From Eudoraea adriatica DSM 19308 (lineage in GTDB: Bacteria; Bacteroidota; Bacteroidia; Flavobacteriales; Flavobacteriaceae), in the NCBI RefSeq assembly GCF_000382125.1, contig NZ_KB907549.1:271719-335718 (forward strand): a stretch of DNA of 64,000 nucleotides, read 5' to 3'. A program made the translations under genes and the position numbers. Shown piece by piece: positions 37,224 through 46,296 of this stretch; position 1 is the stretch's first letter; every line of letters starts with the position of its first letter. The notes beneath the pieces are model-generated. The model saw only the letters and a program-made list of their open reading frames with translations, searched no databases and had not been told where the DNA came from.

Positions 37224-38358
37224 AATCTTTCAAAACCTCAATTACATAATCCACCTCTTCTTTGGTATTAAATTTCGAAAAAGAAAATCGGACAGAAGGC
37301 TTTTGCAGATCATCCTCAGACAAAATTTCCGCAAGTACGTGAGAGCCACTATTGGCACCGGATTGACAGGCACTTCCTTCAGAACAGGCAATCCCTTTAA
37401 TATCCATATGAAATAAGAGCATTTGTGATTTCTCTTTGCTAAAAGGAAGACATACATTTACTATAGTATATGTACTCCTATCCATATTTCCGGAATAGCC
37501 GTTAAATTTAACTTCAGGGATAGCTTCTTTGATTTTTTTAATAAAGTATTCTTTAATTCCGGATATATATTTTTTCTCCTCCTCCAGATGTTCATAGGCT
37601 GCTACGAACGCCTCCCGTAAACCAACAATATTATGAAATGGTTCTGTGCCGGCCCGATAACCCCGTTCTTGTGAACCACCAATTATCAGAGGTTCCAAAT
37701 TGGTGTTTTTCCTTATAAATGCAAACCCAACCCCCTTTGGCCCATGAAATTTATGTGCAGCAGCTACCATGAAATCAATTGGTATGGTTTGTACATCCCA
37801 TGAGAAATGACCAATAGACTGCACTGTATCTGAATGGATAAGTGCTTCCCCGGCCTTGCATAATTTTGCTATCGCCTGAATATCCAAAATATTCCCTATC
37901 TCATTGTTTACGTGCATTAAACTCACTAATTTTTTTGAATTATCAGCTGTCAAAAGCTTTTCCAAATGAAGAAGGTCAATATTGCCATAACTATCGAGAT
38001 CCACAAATTTAATCTGTATACCAAACTCCTTAACCAGGGCGTCTGCCGTATGCAAAACCGCATGGTGCTCTATTTTTGAAGTGATAATAGTCCCCACTCC
38101 GAGGTCCCTGACTGCACTTCTTAAAATCATATTGTCTGCTTCCGTACCGCCCGATGTAAATATTATTTCAGAGGGGTGCGCGTTTAAATATTTGGCAATT
38201 GTTTTACGCGCTTGTTCAATTTCTGTTTTGGCACTTCTTCCAAATCCATGGGCAGAAGATGGATTACCAAAGCAGTTGGCCAAAGCTTCCTGCATTTTTT
38301 CAATTACTTCTTCCCTAACCGGAGTAGTAGCGGCGTTATCAAAATAGATCTTTCGCAT
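37210..38358 (-). CDS. Cysteine desulfurase (NifS/IscS family)
   Basis: A 382-residue PLP enzyme that removes sulfur from cysteine for iron-sulfur clusters or tRNA thiolation. Visible are the N-terminal YFDNAATTPV, the H99 region (SKIEHHAVLHT), the PLP-binding lysine K203 in AAHKFHGPKG, and the catalytic Cys331 in SACQSG. The active loop is of the longer IscS/NifS kind. It stands alone; no scaffold (IscU/SufU) or regulator is adjacent, so its specific pathway is open. The gene converges with its plus-strand neighbour, with a 14-base overlap. Confidence 0.92.
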   Translation of the reverse strand: MRKIYFDNAATTPVREEVIEKMQEALANCFGNPSSAHGFGRSAKTEIEQARKTIAKYLNAHPSEIIFTSGGTEADNMILRSAVRDLGVGTIITSKIEHHAVLHTADALVKEFGIQIKFVDLDSYGNIDLLHLEKLLTADNSKKLVSLMHVNNEIGNILDIQAIAKLCKAGEALIHSDTVQSIGHFSWDVQTIPIDFMVAAAHKFHGPKGVGFAFIRKNTNLEPLIIGGSQERGYRAGTEPFHNIVGLREAFVAAYEHLEEEKKYISGIKEYFIKKIKEAIPEVKFNGYSGNMDRSTYTIVNVCLPFSKEKSQMLLFHMDIKGIACSEGSACQSGANSGSHVLAEILSEDDLQKPSVRFSFSKFNTKEEVDYVIEVLKDFSQT

Positions 38359-38473
38359 CTAAAAGCTTTGCATTATGAATCATGTCCAAAAATAATCGAA
38401 ATAAACTTAAACTCTTCATAAATTGAGCACAATACACTAGGATAATAGCCTTAAATTCATTTACATTTGAGCT

Positions 38474-38980
38474 ATGAATCGAGTATTATTAGTTTTTATT
38501 TTGTGTATATTCAACTCATGTGATGACGGTGATCTAGTAATTGAAACGATAGATTTTAACGATATCAGTATCTCATTCTGCGAATCCACCACTACGGTAA
38601 ACAGCACATTATTCTTTAAAACCAATACAACAGAAGCCTTGGTTCTTGAATTGCAAAGCGGCATTCTGAAGAATGAAGTTTCTCCTGAAACTATTGTCAG
38701 CACTATCCCCGGGCAATCTCAATTAATATACCGGACTTTCTCTGAAAATGTAGCAAGTAATTATTTTTGTGACGCTGTTCCTCCGGTCATACCTACCGTA
38801 AGTGATGAGTTCGAAGCGGAAAGAGGAGAAGTTTTAATTACCACTGTGCAAAGTGAAAATGATTCTACAATTTTTGAGCACAAAATTGAATTAAGCGGTA
38901 TCTCTTTTGTAAATTCTTCTGGTCAGAGGATAACAGATTTGCGAATTAATGATTTCGGCACAATTACTACTGAAGAGTAG
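38474..38980 (+). CDS. Small lipoprotein of unknown function
   Basis: A 168-residue predicted lipoprotein with lipobox Cys16 (CIFNSC) and an acidic mature part. I see no known domain. A TACATTTG element at 38462-38469, matching the -7 consensus of Bacteroidota promoters, lies only 5 bases before the start. Either the mRNA is nearly leaderless or the element is accidental, since no TTG is found at the right spacing. The gene ends 4 bases from the convergent Smr gene. Confidence 0.7.
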   Translation: MNRVLLVFILCIFNSCDDGDLVIETIDFNDISISFCESTTTVNSTLFFKTNTTEALVLELQSGILKNEVSPETIVSTIPGQSQLIYRTFSENVASNYFCDAVPPVIPTVSDEFEAERGEVLITTVQSENDSTIFEHKIELSGISFVNSSGQRITDLRINDFGTITTEE

Positions 38981-38984
38981 GTAA

Positions 38985-39533
38985 TTATGGATTCTGATAA
39001 ATATATACTTCAGTAGCACCTAATCCATATTTTTGATAGTCAGCATCATAGTATTTTACATTTTCGTACCGTTTGAATAAATAATCCAATTCTTCCTTAA
39101 GAACACCGGCACCAATACCATGAATGAACACTACCTTCTGTATTCTTTTTCGGATGGCAAATTCAAGCTGTCGTTTTGCAGTTTCGAGTTGTATATTAAG
39201 CATATCATAATTGCTCATCCCCTTTGAAGAAGGCACAAGCTGATGTATGTGGAGATCCACTTCCATTTTGGCGACATTTCGTTCTTTTGCCGAAACTTTC
39301 GCGGTCTTCCTTTTGGGTGCCTGTTCCTTGTTTGCCTTTACCTGAGCAGCTTCAAAATTGCTGACTTTTATAGGTTTCATAACGTCTGCATGCATTAATT
39401 CAGATGCCATAAATTCCAAATCGAAACCTTCATTAGTTCGGATCGTTACTAAATCTACAGTAGAGGTTATAACTATCCCGCCAATATTGTCGTCAATAAC
39501 CTCAACCCGCTCTCCTTCTTTAAATTCTCTCAT
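38985..39533 (-). CDS. Smr-domain protein
   Basis: A 182-residue protein. The N-terminal part (about 1-50) is a small beta-barrel-like segment (KEGERVEVIDDNIGGIVIT). A basic linker follows, and the C-terminal Smr domain covers about 90-182. The latter has the conserved DLHIHQL start and the HGIGAGVL loop, the family's nuclease signature HGxGxGxL. It resembles the C-terminal half of MutS2, but without its ATPase. Smr domains cut nucleic acids or act at collided ribosomes; the role here is unproven. A 55-codon gene lies 16 bases upstream on the same strand. Confidence 0.85.
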   Translation of the reverse strand: MREFKEGERVEVIDDNIGGIVITSTVDLVTIRTNEGFDLEFMASELMHADVMKPIKVSNFEAAQVKANKEQAPKRKTAKVSAKERNVAKMEVDLHIHQLVPSSKGMSNYDMLNIQLETAKRQLEFAIRKRIQKVVFIHGIGAGVLKEELDYLFKRYENVKYYDADYQKYGLGATEVYIYQNP

Positions 39534-39549
39534 TATTACTGGTCATTAA

Positions 39550-39717
39550 TTACTCCTCTGTTCCTGTCGAGGTTTTCGAAGATTTATAAATTCCAAACAT
39601 CAGCAAAATTATTCCTATACACATGGCATACTCCTTCCTGATCAATTGTTCTCCCGAAGCCATAATAATTGCACCTGCCAGAATAAACAATAAATAAATG
39701 ATTCGATTTGTTTTCAT
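39550..39717 (-). CDS. Tiny membrane protein upstream of the Smr gene
   Basis: A 55-residue protein with two hydrophobic helices (about 6-20 and 31-44), beginning MKTNRIIYLLFILAG and ending with a polar KSSKTSTGTEE tail. It fills the gap between the Smr gene (16 bases downstream, same strand) and the divergent DUF2752 gene. Composition and position support a real gene; no function is known. Confidence 0.6.
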   Translation of the reverse strand: MKTNRIIYLLFILAGAIIMASGEQLIRKEYAMCIGIILLMFGIYKSSKTSTGTEE

Positions 39718-39760
39718 TCCTCAAAAATAATAGTATTTTTCAGTTGATTAATCGACCAAA

Positions 39761-40066
39761 ATGAAAATCGCTTCATCTATAGGACTTTTAATAAATGAAG
39801 ATTATTTGCTGCCATGCCTTAATAAGCAGCTTTTAGGCGTAGAGTGCACCGGATGCGGCATTCAAAGAGCCGCTGTTTTTCTTTTTCATGGCGAATTTCT
39901 GGAGGCCTTTAAAATGTACCCCGCAATTTACCCTCTGATATTATTGACGGCTTTTTTGTTATTGGATAATTTTATGAAAATAAAATATGCAAATAAAATC
40001 AGTATATTCTTGATTATTACAAGTGTGGCGACAATATTGATCAACTATATTTTAAAATTTTTTTAA
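39761..40066 (+). CDS. DUF2752 membrane protein
   Basis: A 101-residue protein of the DUF2752 family. The conserved CxxC with following Arg is present as ECTGCGIQRA (C29, C32). Two hydrophobic helices follow (about 51-70 and 80-98). The family is widespread next to TM2 and 'CCC motif' membrane proteins in Bacteroidota, and this is repeated here. Function unknown; the Cys pair could bind a metal or be redox active. Confidence 0.85.
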   Translation: MKIASSIGLLINEDYLLPCLNKQLLGVECTGCGIQRAAVFLFHGEFLEAFKMYPAIYPLILLTAFLLLDNFMKIKYANKISIFLIITSVATILINYILKFF

Positions 40067-40081
40067 TCAAACCATTGCTTC

Positions 40082-40408
40082 ATGGAACAACAAAAACTAC
40101 CTAATGTAACTATAGCTATCGTGCTGGCAATTCTTTCCTATCTGTGTTGCTGTTTTGGCGGACTACCAGCAGCTATTCTAGGAGGTATTGCCTATTTTCT
40201 GGTTTATAAGGATGAAAATAAGTATAAGGAAAATCCGGAACTATATTCCAATTACAGTCAGCTTAAAACAGCTAAAATTCTAGCGATTATTGCAATAGTC
40301 CTTGGGGTTATATGGCTTATCTGGGTTATATATTCAATTTCTGCCATGGGCGGCTGGGAAGCCTATATGGAACAGGTAAATGAAATGAGAGAACAATGGG
40401 AGCAATAA
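40082..40408 (+). CDS. CCC-motif membrane protein, first copy
   Basis: A 108-residue inner-membrane protein with two helices. Three adjacent cysteines (C22-C24) sit in the first helix (LSYLCCCFGGLPAAILGGIAY). A polar segment with a conserved YKENPELYSNYSQLKTAKI pattern separates it from the second helix (about 69-90). The C-terminus is acidic (EQVNEMREQWEQ). It starts 15 bases after the DUF2752 gene and is followed by a paralogue. Confidence 0.82.
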   Translation: MEQQKLPNVTIAIVLAILSYLCCCFGGLPAAILGGIAYFLVYKDENKYKENPELYSNYSQLKTAKILAIIAIVLGVIWLIWVIYSISAMGGWEAYMEQVNEMREQWEQ

Positions 40409-40429
40409 TTCCCCTGAAAATAAATTAGA

Positions 40430-40729
40430 ATGAATCAACAACCATTACCGGGTGCAAGTAATGCTTTAACAATGGGCATTATTTCTATCGTAGGAGCCAT
40501 TACCTGCTGTGGCCCTTTTGCAATCATATTTAGCATTATAGGTTTAAGCAGTGCCAAAAAAGCAGAGGAACTCTATCAGAATAACCCGGAAAATTATTCG
40601 GGATATGAAAGTGTCAGGACGGGCCGGATTTTGTCTTATGTTGGAATGGCCCTGGCATTGATATATCTAATTTTCGGAATTCTTTATTTCGGGGTAATAG
40701 TCGCTTTTATTACCAGTGGAAATTTCTAG
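40430..40729 (+). CDS. CCC-motif membrane protein, second copy
   Basis: A 99-residue paralogue of the preceding gene with the same plan: helix 1 with a Cys pair (C26-C27, ITCCGPFAIIFSIIGL), the polar segment YQNNPENYSGYESVRTGRI, and helix 2 (about 68-92). The third cysteine is replaced by Gly. The copies share the N-P-E-x-Y-S-x-Y pattern but little else, so the duplication is old. A terminator follows about 34 bases after the stop. Confidence 0.82.
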   Translation: MNQQPLPGASNALTMGIISIVGAITCCGPFAIIFSIIGLSSAKKAEELYQNNPENYSGYESVRTGRILSYVGMALALIYLIFGILYFGVIVAFITSGNF

Positions 40730-40760
40730 GGAAATATTTAAGCGAATTAGGACATACAAA

Positions 40761-40793
40761 TTAAAAAGACCAGCGCAAGGCCGGTCTTTTTAA
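40761..40793. terminator. Bidirectional terminator between CCC-motif gene and recQ
   Basis: TTAAAAAGACC (40761-40771) and GGTCTTTTTAA (40783-40793) form an 11 bp stem around an 11-base loop. It can serve both the plus-strand membrane protein genes and the minus-strand recQ gene. Confidence 0.78.
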
Positions 40794-40816
40794 TTTTCCA
40801 GAGTTTTTTTGTAGCC

Positions 40817-43018
40817 CTAATTTGCTATCTCACTCATAAATTTAAGACGGTATAGACGCAATTCCTCATCTTCGTATTCACCATCAAATTCTTTCTGTGC
40901 CACTTCTATATTGTCTGATTCAGCCTCCAAAAAATAATCATGAATTTCATCCTGTTGTTCCTCATCAAGTATTTCGTCTATCCAATATCCTATATTCAAC
41001 TTGGTACCACTAAAAACTATTTGTTCCATTTCCTTTACCAAATCCTGCAATTCAAGTCCTTTTGCAGAGGCAATATCATTCAAAGGCAATTTCCTGTCTA
41101 CATTCTGAATAATATATAACTTTAGTGCAGAATTAGCCCCGGTGCTCTTTACAACCAGGTCATCCGGACGAATTATTTCATTCTCCTCCACATAGTCTGT
41201 AATAAGAGTCAGGAAGGGCTTTCCATATTTCTTTGCCTTGCCCTCACCCACCCCATGGATATTTACCAATTCATCCATGGAAACAGGATATTTTAAAGCC
41301 ATATCATCAAGAGAAGGATCCTGAAAGATCACAAAAGGAGGTACATCTAACTTTTTGGCTTCACTTTTTCTCAGATCTTTGAGCAGACGTAGCAATTTTT
41401 CATCTGCAGCACCTCCGGAACTTTTGGCTGCTGTAATAATTGCCTGATCATTTTCCTCATTGTAAACATGATCCTTTGTCATCATAAAGGAAACAGGATT
41501 TTCAAGAAATGCGGCGCCCGCTTTGGTAACATGCAATATTCCGTATTGCTCAATTTCCTTTTTCAGTAAACCGGCAACCAATACCTGCCTAATCAAGGCC
41601 ATCCAATAACTTTTATCTTTGTCAGATCCAATCCCAAAAAATGGTTTTTCATCCGTCTTGTGGGAAGAAATAAGCGCATTCTTAGACCCCTTAAGTGCAA
41701 ATACAATTTCCTTGGCCCTAAACTTTTCCTTAGTGCCCTGAATTACCTTTATAAGTTTTATGACATTTTCTTTCGCTTCTTCCTTTTTTTTAGGATTGCG
41801 CGCATTATCATCCATATCCGCACCTTCCCCATTCACCTCATCAAATTCTTCACCAAAGTAATGAAGAATGAATTTTCTTCGTGACATGGACGTTTCAGCA
41901 TAGGCAACAATTTCCTGAAGGAGGGCGTTTCCAATTTCCTGTTCTGCCACTGGTTTACCCGACATGAATTTCTCTAACTTTTCAACATCTTTATACGAAT
42001 AAAATGCCAGACAATGACCTTCTCCCCCATCCCTGCCTGCTCGGCCGGTTTCCTGGTAATAACTTTCAATACTTTTAGGAATGTCATGATGAATAACATA
42101 GCGTACATCTGGTTTATCTATTCCCATACCAAAAGCAATAGTTGCTATCACCACATCTACTTCTTCCATTAGAAACATGTCCTGATATTTGGAGCGCGTC
42201 TTAGCATCAAATCCGGCATGATATGGTACCGCACTAACACCATTAACCTGCAATACCTGTGCCAGTTCTTCAACTCTTTTTCTGCTCAAACAATAAATTA
42301 TTCCTGACTTCCCAACATTTTTCTTTACAAAACGAATAATATCAGCATCCACATTTTTTGTCTTAGGCCTTATTTCATAAAACAAATTGGGCCTGTTAAA
42401 AGAGGCTTTAAAAACCTTTGCATCCGTAATCATAAGGTTTTTAATAATGTCCTCCTGTACTTTGGGAGTTGCTGTTGCGGTTAAACCTACTATAGGGATA
42501 TTATCACCCAGCCTGTTTATTATAGCCCTTAGATTTCTATATTCCGGCCTGAAATCGTGTCCCCATTCGGAAATACAATGAGCCTCATCAACAGCTACAA
42601 ATGATAGTGGTACGGATTGCAAAAATTCCACGTATTCCGCCTTAGTGAGTGATTCCGGGGCTACGTAGAGCAATTTAGTTGTGCCATCCAAGATATCCTG
42701 TTTTACCTCCTTTACCTGGGTTTTAGTTAATGACGAGTTTAGTACATGGGCAATACCCGGATGTGCTGAAACACCTCTGATAGCATCAACCTGATTTTTC
42801 ATCAGGGCAATTAATGGCGATACTACTATGGCTGTCCCATCTTTAATCAGGGCAGGCAGTTGATAACAAAGTGATTTTCCACCTCCTGTAGGCATAATTA
42901 CAAAGGTGTTTTTATTTTGTATAACGTTTCTTATAACATCTTCCTGTAGTCCTTTAAATTTGGAAAAACCAAAATACTTCTTTAGCGCAGCATGTAGTTC
43001 AATTTCATTCAAAATCAT
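40817..43018 (-). CDS. recQ: ATP-dependent DNA helicase RecQ
   Basis: A 733-residue 3'-5' DNA helicase for recombination and fork repair. Motif I is MPTGGGKSLCYQ (about 42-53), motif II is DEAH (VDEAHCISEWGHDFRPEY), and motif VI is QETGRAGRDG. The winged-helix RQC region and an HRDC domain follow, plus a C-terminal extension of about 130 residues with an acidic end. The four zinc-binding cysteines after the helicase core are not visible: the SRRKFILHYFGEEFDE segment (from about 379) is followed by GADMDDN where CxxCxxC is usual. The gene is monocistronic and diverges from kdsD. Confidence 0.94.
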   Translation of the reverse strand: MILNEIELHAALKKYFGFSKFKGLQEDVIRNVIQNKNTFVIMPTGGGKSLCYQLPALIKDGTAIVVSPLIALMKNQVDAIRGVSAHPGIAHVLNSSLTKTQVKEVKQDILDGTTKLLYVAPESLTKAEYVEFLQSVPLSFVAVDEAHCISEWGHDFRPEYRNLRAIINRLGDNIPIVGLTATATPKVQEDIIKNLMITDAKVFKASFNRPNLFYEIRPKTKNVDADIIRFVKKNVGKSGIIYCLSRKRVEELAQVLQVNGVSAVPYHAGFDAKTRSKYQDMFLMEEVDVVIATIAFGMGIDKPDVRYVIHHDIPKSIESYYQETGRAGRDGGEGHCLAFYSYKDVEKLEKFMSGKPVAEQEIGNALLQEIVAYAETSMSRRKFILHYFGEEFDEVNGEGADMDDNARNPKKKEEAKENVIKLIKVIQGTKEKFRAKEIVFALKGSKNALISSHKTDEKPFFGIGSDKDKSYWMALIRQVLVAGLLKKEIEQYGILHVTKAGAAFLENPVSFMMTKDHVYNEENDQAIITAAKSSGGAADEKLLRLLKDLRKSEAKKLDVPPFVIFQDPSLDDMALKYPVSMDELVNIHGVGEGKAKKYGKPFLTLITDYVEENEIIRPDDLVVKSTGANSALKLYIIQNVDRKLPLNDIASAKGLELQDLVKEMEQIVFSGTKLNIGYWIDEILDEEQQDEIHDYFLEAESDNIEVAQKEFDGEYEDEELRLYRLKFMSEIAN

Positions 43019-43253
43019 TGCAATTTTAGTATATCGAGTCTTGTATTATATAAATATTTCGTAATCAAAATGAAGATATGTCTTCTTGTTATTAGGTAGG
43101 TAAAATATGATAAATTATATTGTTTGCAGTTTAGAATCTTCTATAAAATAAGTTTATGTAATTTTGTTTTCTTAAATATAATACATTCTTTTAAAATCTG
43201 TTTACTAATTAAGTTAATTTCTGAAACCGTAAACACATAATTTCAAAACCATA

Positions 43254-44219
43254 TTGAACAAGCAGAAAGCTATATTGGCAACAGCCATAAAAACCATAAC
43301 AACTGAAAGTGAAGCAATTGCACATTTGGCTACACTTATAGACGAGGAATTTGAAAGTGCTGTAAACTGCATATACGAATCATTGGGACGTGTGGTAATT
43401 ACAGGTATTGGTAAAAGTGCTATTATAGCCTCAAAAATAGTAGCTACCTTAAACTCAACCGGGACACCGGCAATATTCATGCATGCAGCGGATGCCATAC
43501 ATGGCGATCTCGGCACAATACAGAAAGATGATGTAGTTATTTGTATTTCAAAAAGCGGAAATACACCTGAAATAAAAATGCTGGTACCACTAATTAAAAT
43601 CGGTCATAATAAATTAATTGGCATGTGCGGGAATCCAGATTCATTTCTGGCTGAAAATGCAGATTTTACATTGAATACTTTTGTCAAAAAAGAAGCTTGT
43701 CCAAATAACCTGGCGCCAACAACCAGTACTACCGCTCAACTTGTAATGGGTGATGCATTAGCTATCTGTCTTTTGGAATTGAGAGGATTCAGCAGTCAGG
43801 ATTTTGCCAAATATCATCCAGGGGGCACTCTCGGCAAAAAATTATATCTGAGAGTTTCAGATATTACCGGTAATAATTTAAAACCCATGGTTGGTGCTGA
43901 TGCAGATGTTAAGCAGGTAATAATTGAAATTTCTGAAAAAATGTTAGGGGTAACTGCTGTTATGAACAAAAACAAACTGGTTGGAATTGTCACAGATGGT
44001 GATATCCGGAGGATGCTAAACAAATATGAAAACATAAATGGCCTTAAGGCTAAAGATATAATGACAACCAATCCAAAGACTATTGGTGCAGACGTCCTCG
44101 CCATAAAAGCTTTAAAAGAAATGCGGGCCAACAGCGTTTCACAATTGCTCGCTGTTGACGGAGAAGAATATGTAGGTGTTGTTCATTTGCACAATTTAAT
44201 TAATGAAGGAATACTTTAA
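43254..44219 (+). CDS. kdsD: Arabinose-5-phosphate isomerase KdsD/KpsF
   Basis: A 321-residue enzyme converting ribulose 5-phosphate to arabinose 5-phosphate, the first step to KDO for lipopolysaccharide. The SIS sugar-isomerase domain (about 25-180) includes GIGKSAIIASKIVATLNSTG and the HAADAIHGDLG motif. Two CBS domains follow (about 205-320). Translation starts at TTG, as no ATG gives a full domain. A TAATTTTG at 43159-43166 resembles a -7 promoter element, without a well-spaced TTG. The stop shares a base with the tatC start. Confidence 0.92.
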   Translation: MNKQKAILATAIKTITTESEAIAHLATLIDEEFESAVNCIYESLGRVVITGIGKSAIIASKIVATLNSTGTPAIFMHAADAIHGDLGTIQKDDVVICISKSGNTPEIKMLVPLIKIGHNKLIGMCGNPDSFLAENADFTLNTFVKKEACPNNLAPTTSTTAQLVMGDALAICLLELRGFSSQDFAKYHPGGTLGKKLYLRVSDITGNNLKPMVGADADVKQVIIEISEKMLGVTAVMNKNKLVGIVTDGDIRRMLNKYENINGLKAKDIMTTNPKTIGADVLAIKALKEMRANSVSQLLAVDGEEYVGVVHLHNLINEGIL

Positions 44220-45058
44220 TGGCTAAAGCAACCGGCGACCCTAATGAAATGTCCTTTTTGGACCATCTGGAAGAACTGAGGTGGCATCTTATCCGATCAA
44301 CTATCGCAGTCGTTCTTATTGGTATCGTGGCCTTTTTGATGAAAGACTTTATTTTTGACACCGTAATTTTCGGCCCAAAAAAACCAGATTTCCCCACTTA
44401 TGGTGTTTTCTGTAAGCTTTCCAGAATCCTTGGTTTTAGCGAAGCCTTCTGTGTAACGGAGCCTATATTTACGGTACAAAGCAGGCAAATGGCAGAGCAG
44501 TTTTCTGCCCATATCTGGACATCTATCTGGGCCGGGTTTATTATTGGCTTTCCATATATTCTTTATGAACTGTGGAAATTTGTCAGCCCGGGATTATATG
44601 ATAAAGAACGCAACAATTCCCGCGGTTTTATATTCATTGCTTCTTCCCTTTTCTTTCTTGGTGTATTATTTGGCTATTACGTGGTAGCCCCTCTTTCAAT
44701 TAATTTTTTAGGTGGTTATTCTGTCAGTGATGAAATTGTCCGGGAGATAGATCTAAGCTCTTATATTTCCACAGTGAGAGCTGCTGTTATCGCATGCGGT
44801 ATAATATTTGAACTTCCAATAATTATATTTTTTCTAACCAAAGTTGGATTGGTAACTCCTGAAATACTTAAAAAATATCGAAAAATAGCTCTCGTTATTG
44901 TACTAATACTCTCTGCTGTTATCACTCCTCCGGATGTTGCCAGCCAGATTATAGTGGCTGTACCTGTTCTTATTCTTTACCAGATCAGCATCTATATTTC
45001 AAAAGTTGTACTTAGAAGAGAAGCCAAAAAAACATCTAAAAATGTCAAATCCCGTTGA
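44219..45058 (+). CDS. tatC: Twin-arginine translocase subunit TatC
   Basis: A 279-residue inner-membrane protein with six helices that recognises twin-arginine signal peptides. The cytoplasmic N-terminal motif SFLDHLEELRWHLIRS (about 11-26) is the TatC signature. The FIGFP-like segment (GFIIGFPYILYELWKFVSPGLY) and FELPIIIFFLTKVGL are also typical. Its likely clients in this window are the two exported Gfo/Idh/MocA proteins. TatA is not nearby. It overlaps kdsD by one base (TAATG) and the next gene by 17 bases. Confidence 0.95.
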   Translation: MAKATGDPNEMSFLDHLEELRWHLIRSTIAVVLIGIVAFLMKDFIFDTVIFGPKKPDFPTYGVFCKLSRILGFSEAFCVTEPIFTVQSRQMAEQFSAHIWTSIWAGFIIGFPYILYELWKFVSPGLYDKERNNSRGFIFIASSLFFLGVLFGYYVVAPLSINFLGGYSVSDEIVREIDLSSYISTVRAAVIACGIIFELPIIIFFLTKVGLVTPEILKKYRKIALVIVLILSAVITPPDVASQIIVAVPVLILYQISIYISKVVLRREAKKTSKNVKSR

Positions 45059-45392
45059 GGAGTTTAACGCCTACCGTTCCAAAATGAACGGGAAACTGTT
45101 AGCCGATAATAACAAAATAATAAAGAGAATCTTCAATCTTGATACAAACGCATATAGCGAAGGTGTTCTGGATGTAAAAACAAAAGAATTATTGGGGCTT
45201 GTAGCCTCTTCGGTTCTTCGGTGTGATGATTGTGTTAAGTACCACTTGCAAAATTGCTTTAACTGTGGCGCAACGAAAGAAGAAGTAATGGAAACCTTAA
45301 GTATTGCTACTTTAGTTGGGGGCACAATAGTTATTCCTCATTTGCGGAGAGCCTACGAGTATTGGGAACAACTTGAGCTACAGGAAGGTTAA
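45042..45392 (+). CDS. Carboxymuconolactone decarboxylase / AhpD-like protein
   Basis: A 116-residue AhpD-like protein. The start at 45042 gives MSNPVEEFN and overlaps tatC by 17 bases; the longer in-frame start lies further into tatC and is rejected. The redox motif CxxCxxxH is present as C61-D-D-C64-V-K-Y-H68, so a peroxidase-reductase activity is more likely than lactone decarboxylation. The kdsD-tatC-CMD-lptB order is shared by many flavobacteria from memory, although the functional tie is unclear. Confidence 0.86.
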   Translation: MSNPVEEFNAYRSKMNGKLLADNNKIIKRIFNLDTNAYSEGVLDVKTKELLGLVASSVLRCDDCVKYHLQNCFNCGATKEEVMETLSIATLVGGTIVIPHLRRAYEYWEQLELQEG

Positions 45393-45455
45393 AAAAAGTA
45401 TAATTACATGCAGCCGAAGGCAGAATGCCTTAGATTTGAAGGATAATTCTACTGA

Positions 45456-46196
45456 ATGAAATTAAGAGCAGATAACATAATGAAAGCCTACAGGGGGCGC
45501 AAGGTGGTAAAGGGTATTTCACTGGAAGTAGACCAGGGAGAAATAGTTGGATTACTGGGCCCTAATGGAGCCGGAAAGACTACGTGCTTCTACATGATTG
45601 TAGGCCTTATTAAACCCAATGGAGGACATATCTTTCTGGATAATACCGAGATTACAAAATTCCCTATGTATAAAAGGGCCCAAAACGGAATTGGCTATCT
45701 GGCTCAGGAGGCTTCGGTATTTCGAAAATTAAGTATTGAAGATAATATCTTAAGTGTTTTGCAACTTACCAATCTGAGCAAAAAAGAGCAACAGATGAAA
45801 ATGGAGTCCCTAATAGAAGAGTTCGGATTGGGGCACATTAGGAAGAATCGAGGCGATTTGTTATCGGGTGGTGAGCGCCGAAGAACTGAAATAGCAAGAG
45901 CCCTGGCCACCGACCCTAAATTTATACTTTTAGATGAACCGTTTGCTGGCGTAGACCCTGTTGCAGTTGAAGATATTCAGCGAATTGTTGCACAATTAAA
46001 AGACAAGAACATAGGCATCCTGATCACAGATCATAATGTGCAGGAAACCCTTGCAATAACTGAACGATCTTACCTGATGTTTGAGGGGGGAATTCTAAAA
46101 TCCGGTATCCCTGAAGACCTTGCAGAAGACGAAATGGTTCGTAAAGTGTATTTAGGACAAAATTTTGAACTACGTAAAAAGAAACTGGACTTTTAA
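45456..46196 (+). CDS. lptB: LPS export ABC transporter ATPase LptB
   Basis: A 246-residue ATPase that powers extraction of lipopolysaccharide from the inner membrane with LptF/LptG. Walker A is GPNGAGKTT at 35-43, the Q-loop region GYLAQEASVFRKL follows, the signature is LLSGGERRRTEIARAL, and Walker B is FILLDEPFAGVDP. ASVFRKL and GERRRTEIARAL are typical of LptB. Together with kdsD it marks this operon as devoted to LPS. LptFG are not in the window. Confidence 0.94.
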   Translation: MKLRADNIMKAYRGRKVVKGISLEVDQGEIVGLLGPNGAGKTTCFYMIVGLIKPNGGHIFLDNTEITKFPMYKRAQNGIGYLAQEASVFRKLSIEDNILSVLQLTNLSKKEQQMKMESLIEEFGLGHIRKNRGDLLSGGERRRTEIARALATDPKFILLDEPFAGVDPVAVEDIQRIVAQLKDKNIGILITDHNVQETLAITERSYLMFEGGILKSGIPEDLAEDEMVRKVYLGQNFELRKKKLDF

Positions 46197-46296
46197 AGTT
46201 GGCCTCAATAAAATTTAAGATAGTCATTTAAAAATATAGGTGAATATTTTAATGGTTTGCTTAATTTAGAGGGCTTGTGAATAATTCTACTTTGTT

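Noticed and set aside
38462..38469. TACATTTG as promoter of the lipoprotein gene at 38474
   Set aside because: It matches the -7 element but lies 5 bases before the start codon and lacks a TTG at the expected spacing.
45430..45444. AAGGCA-GAA-TGCCTT hairpin before lptB as a regulator
   Set aside because: A six-pair hairpin in a 63-base gap is expected by chance and has no T-tract.
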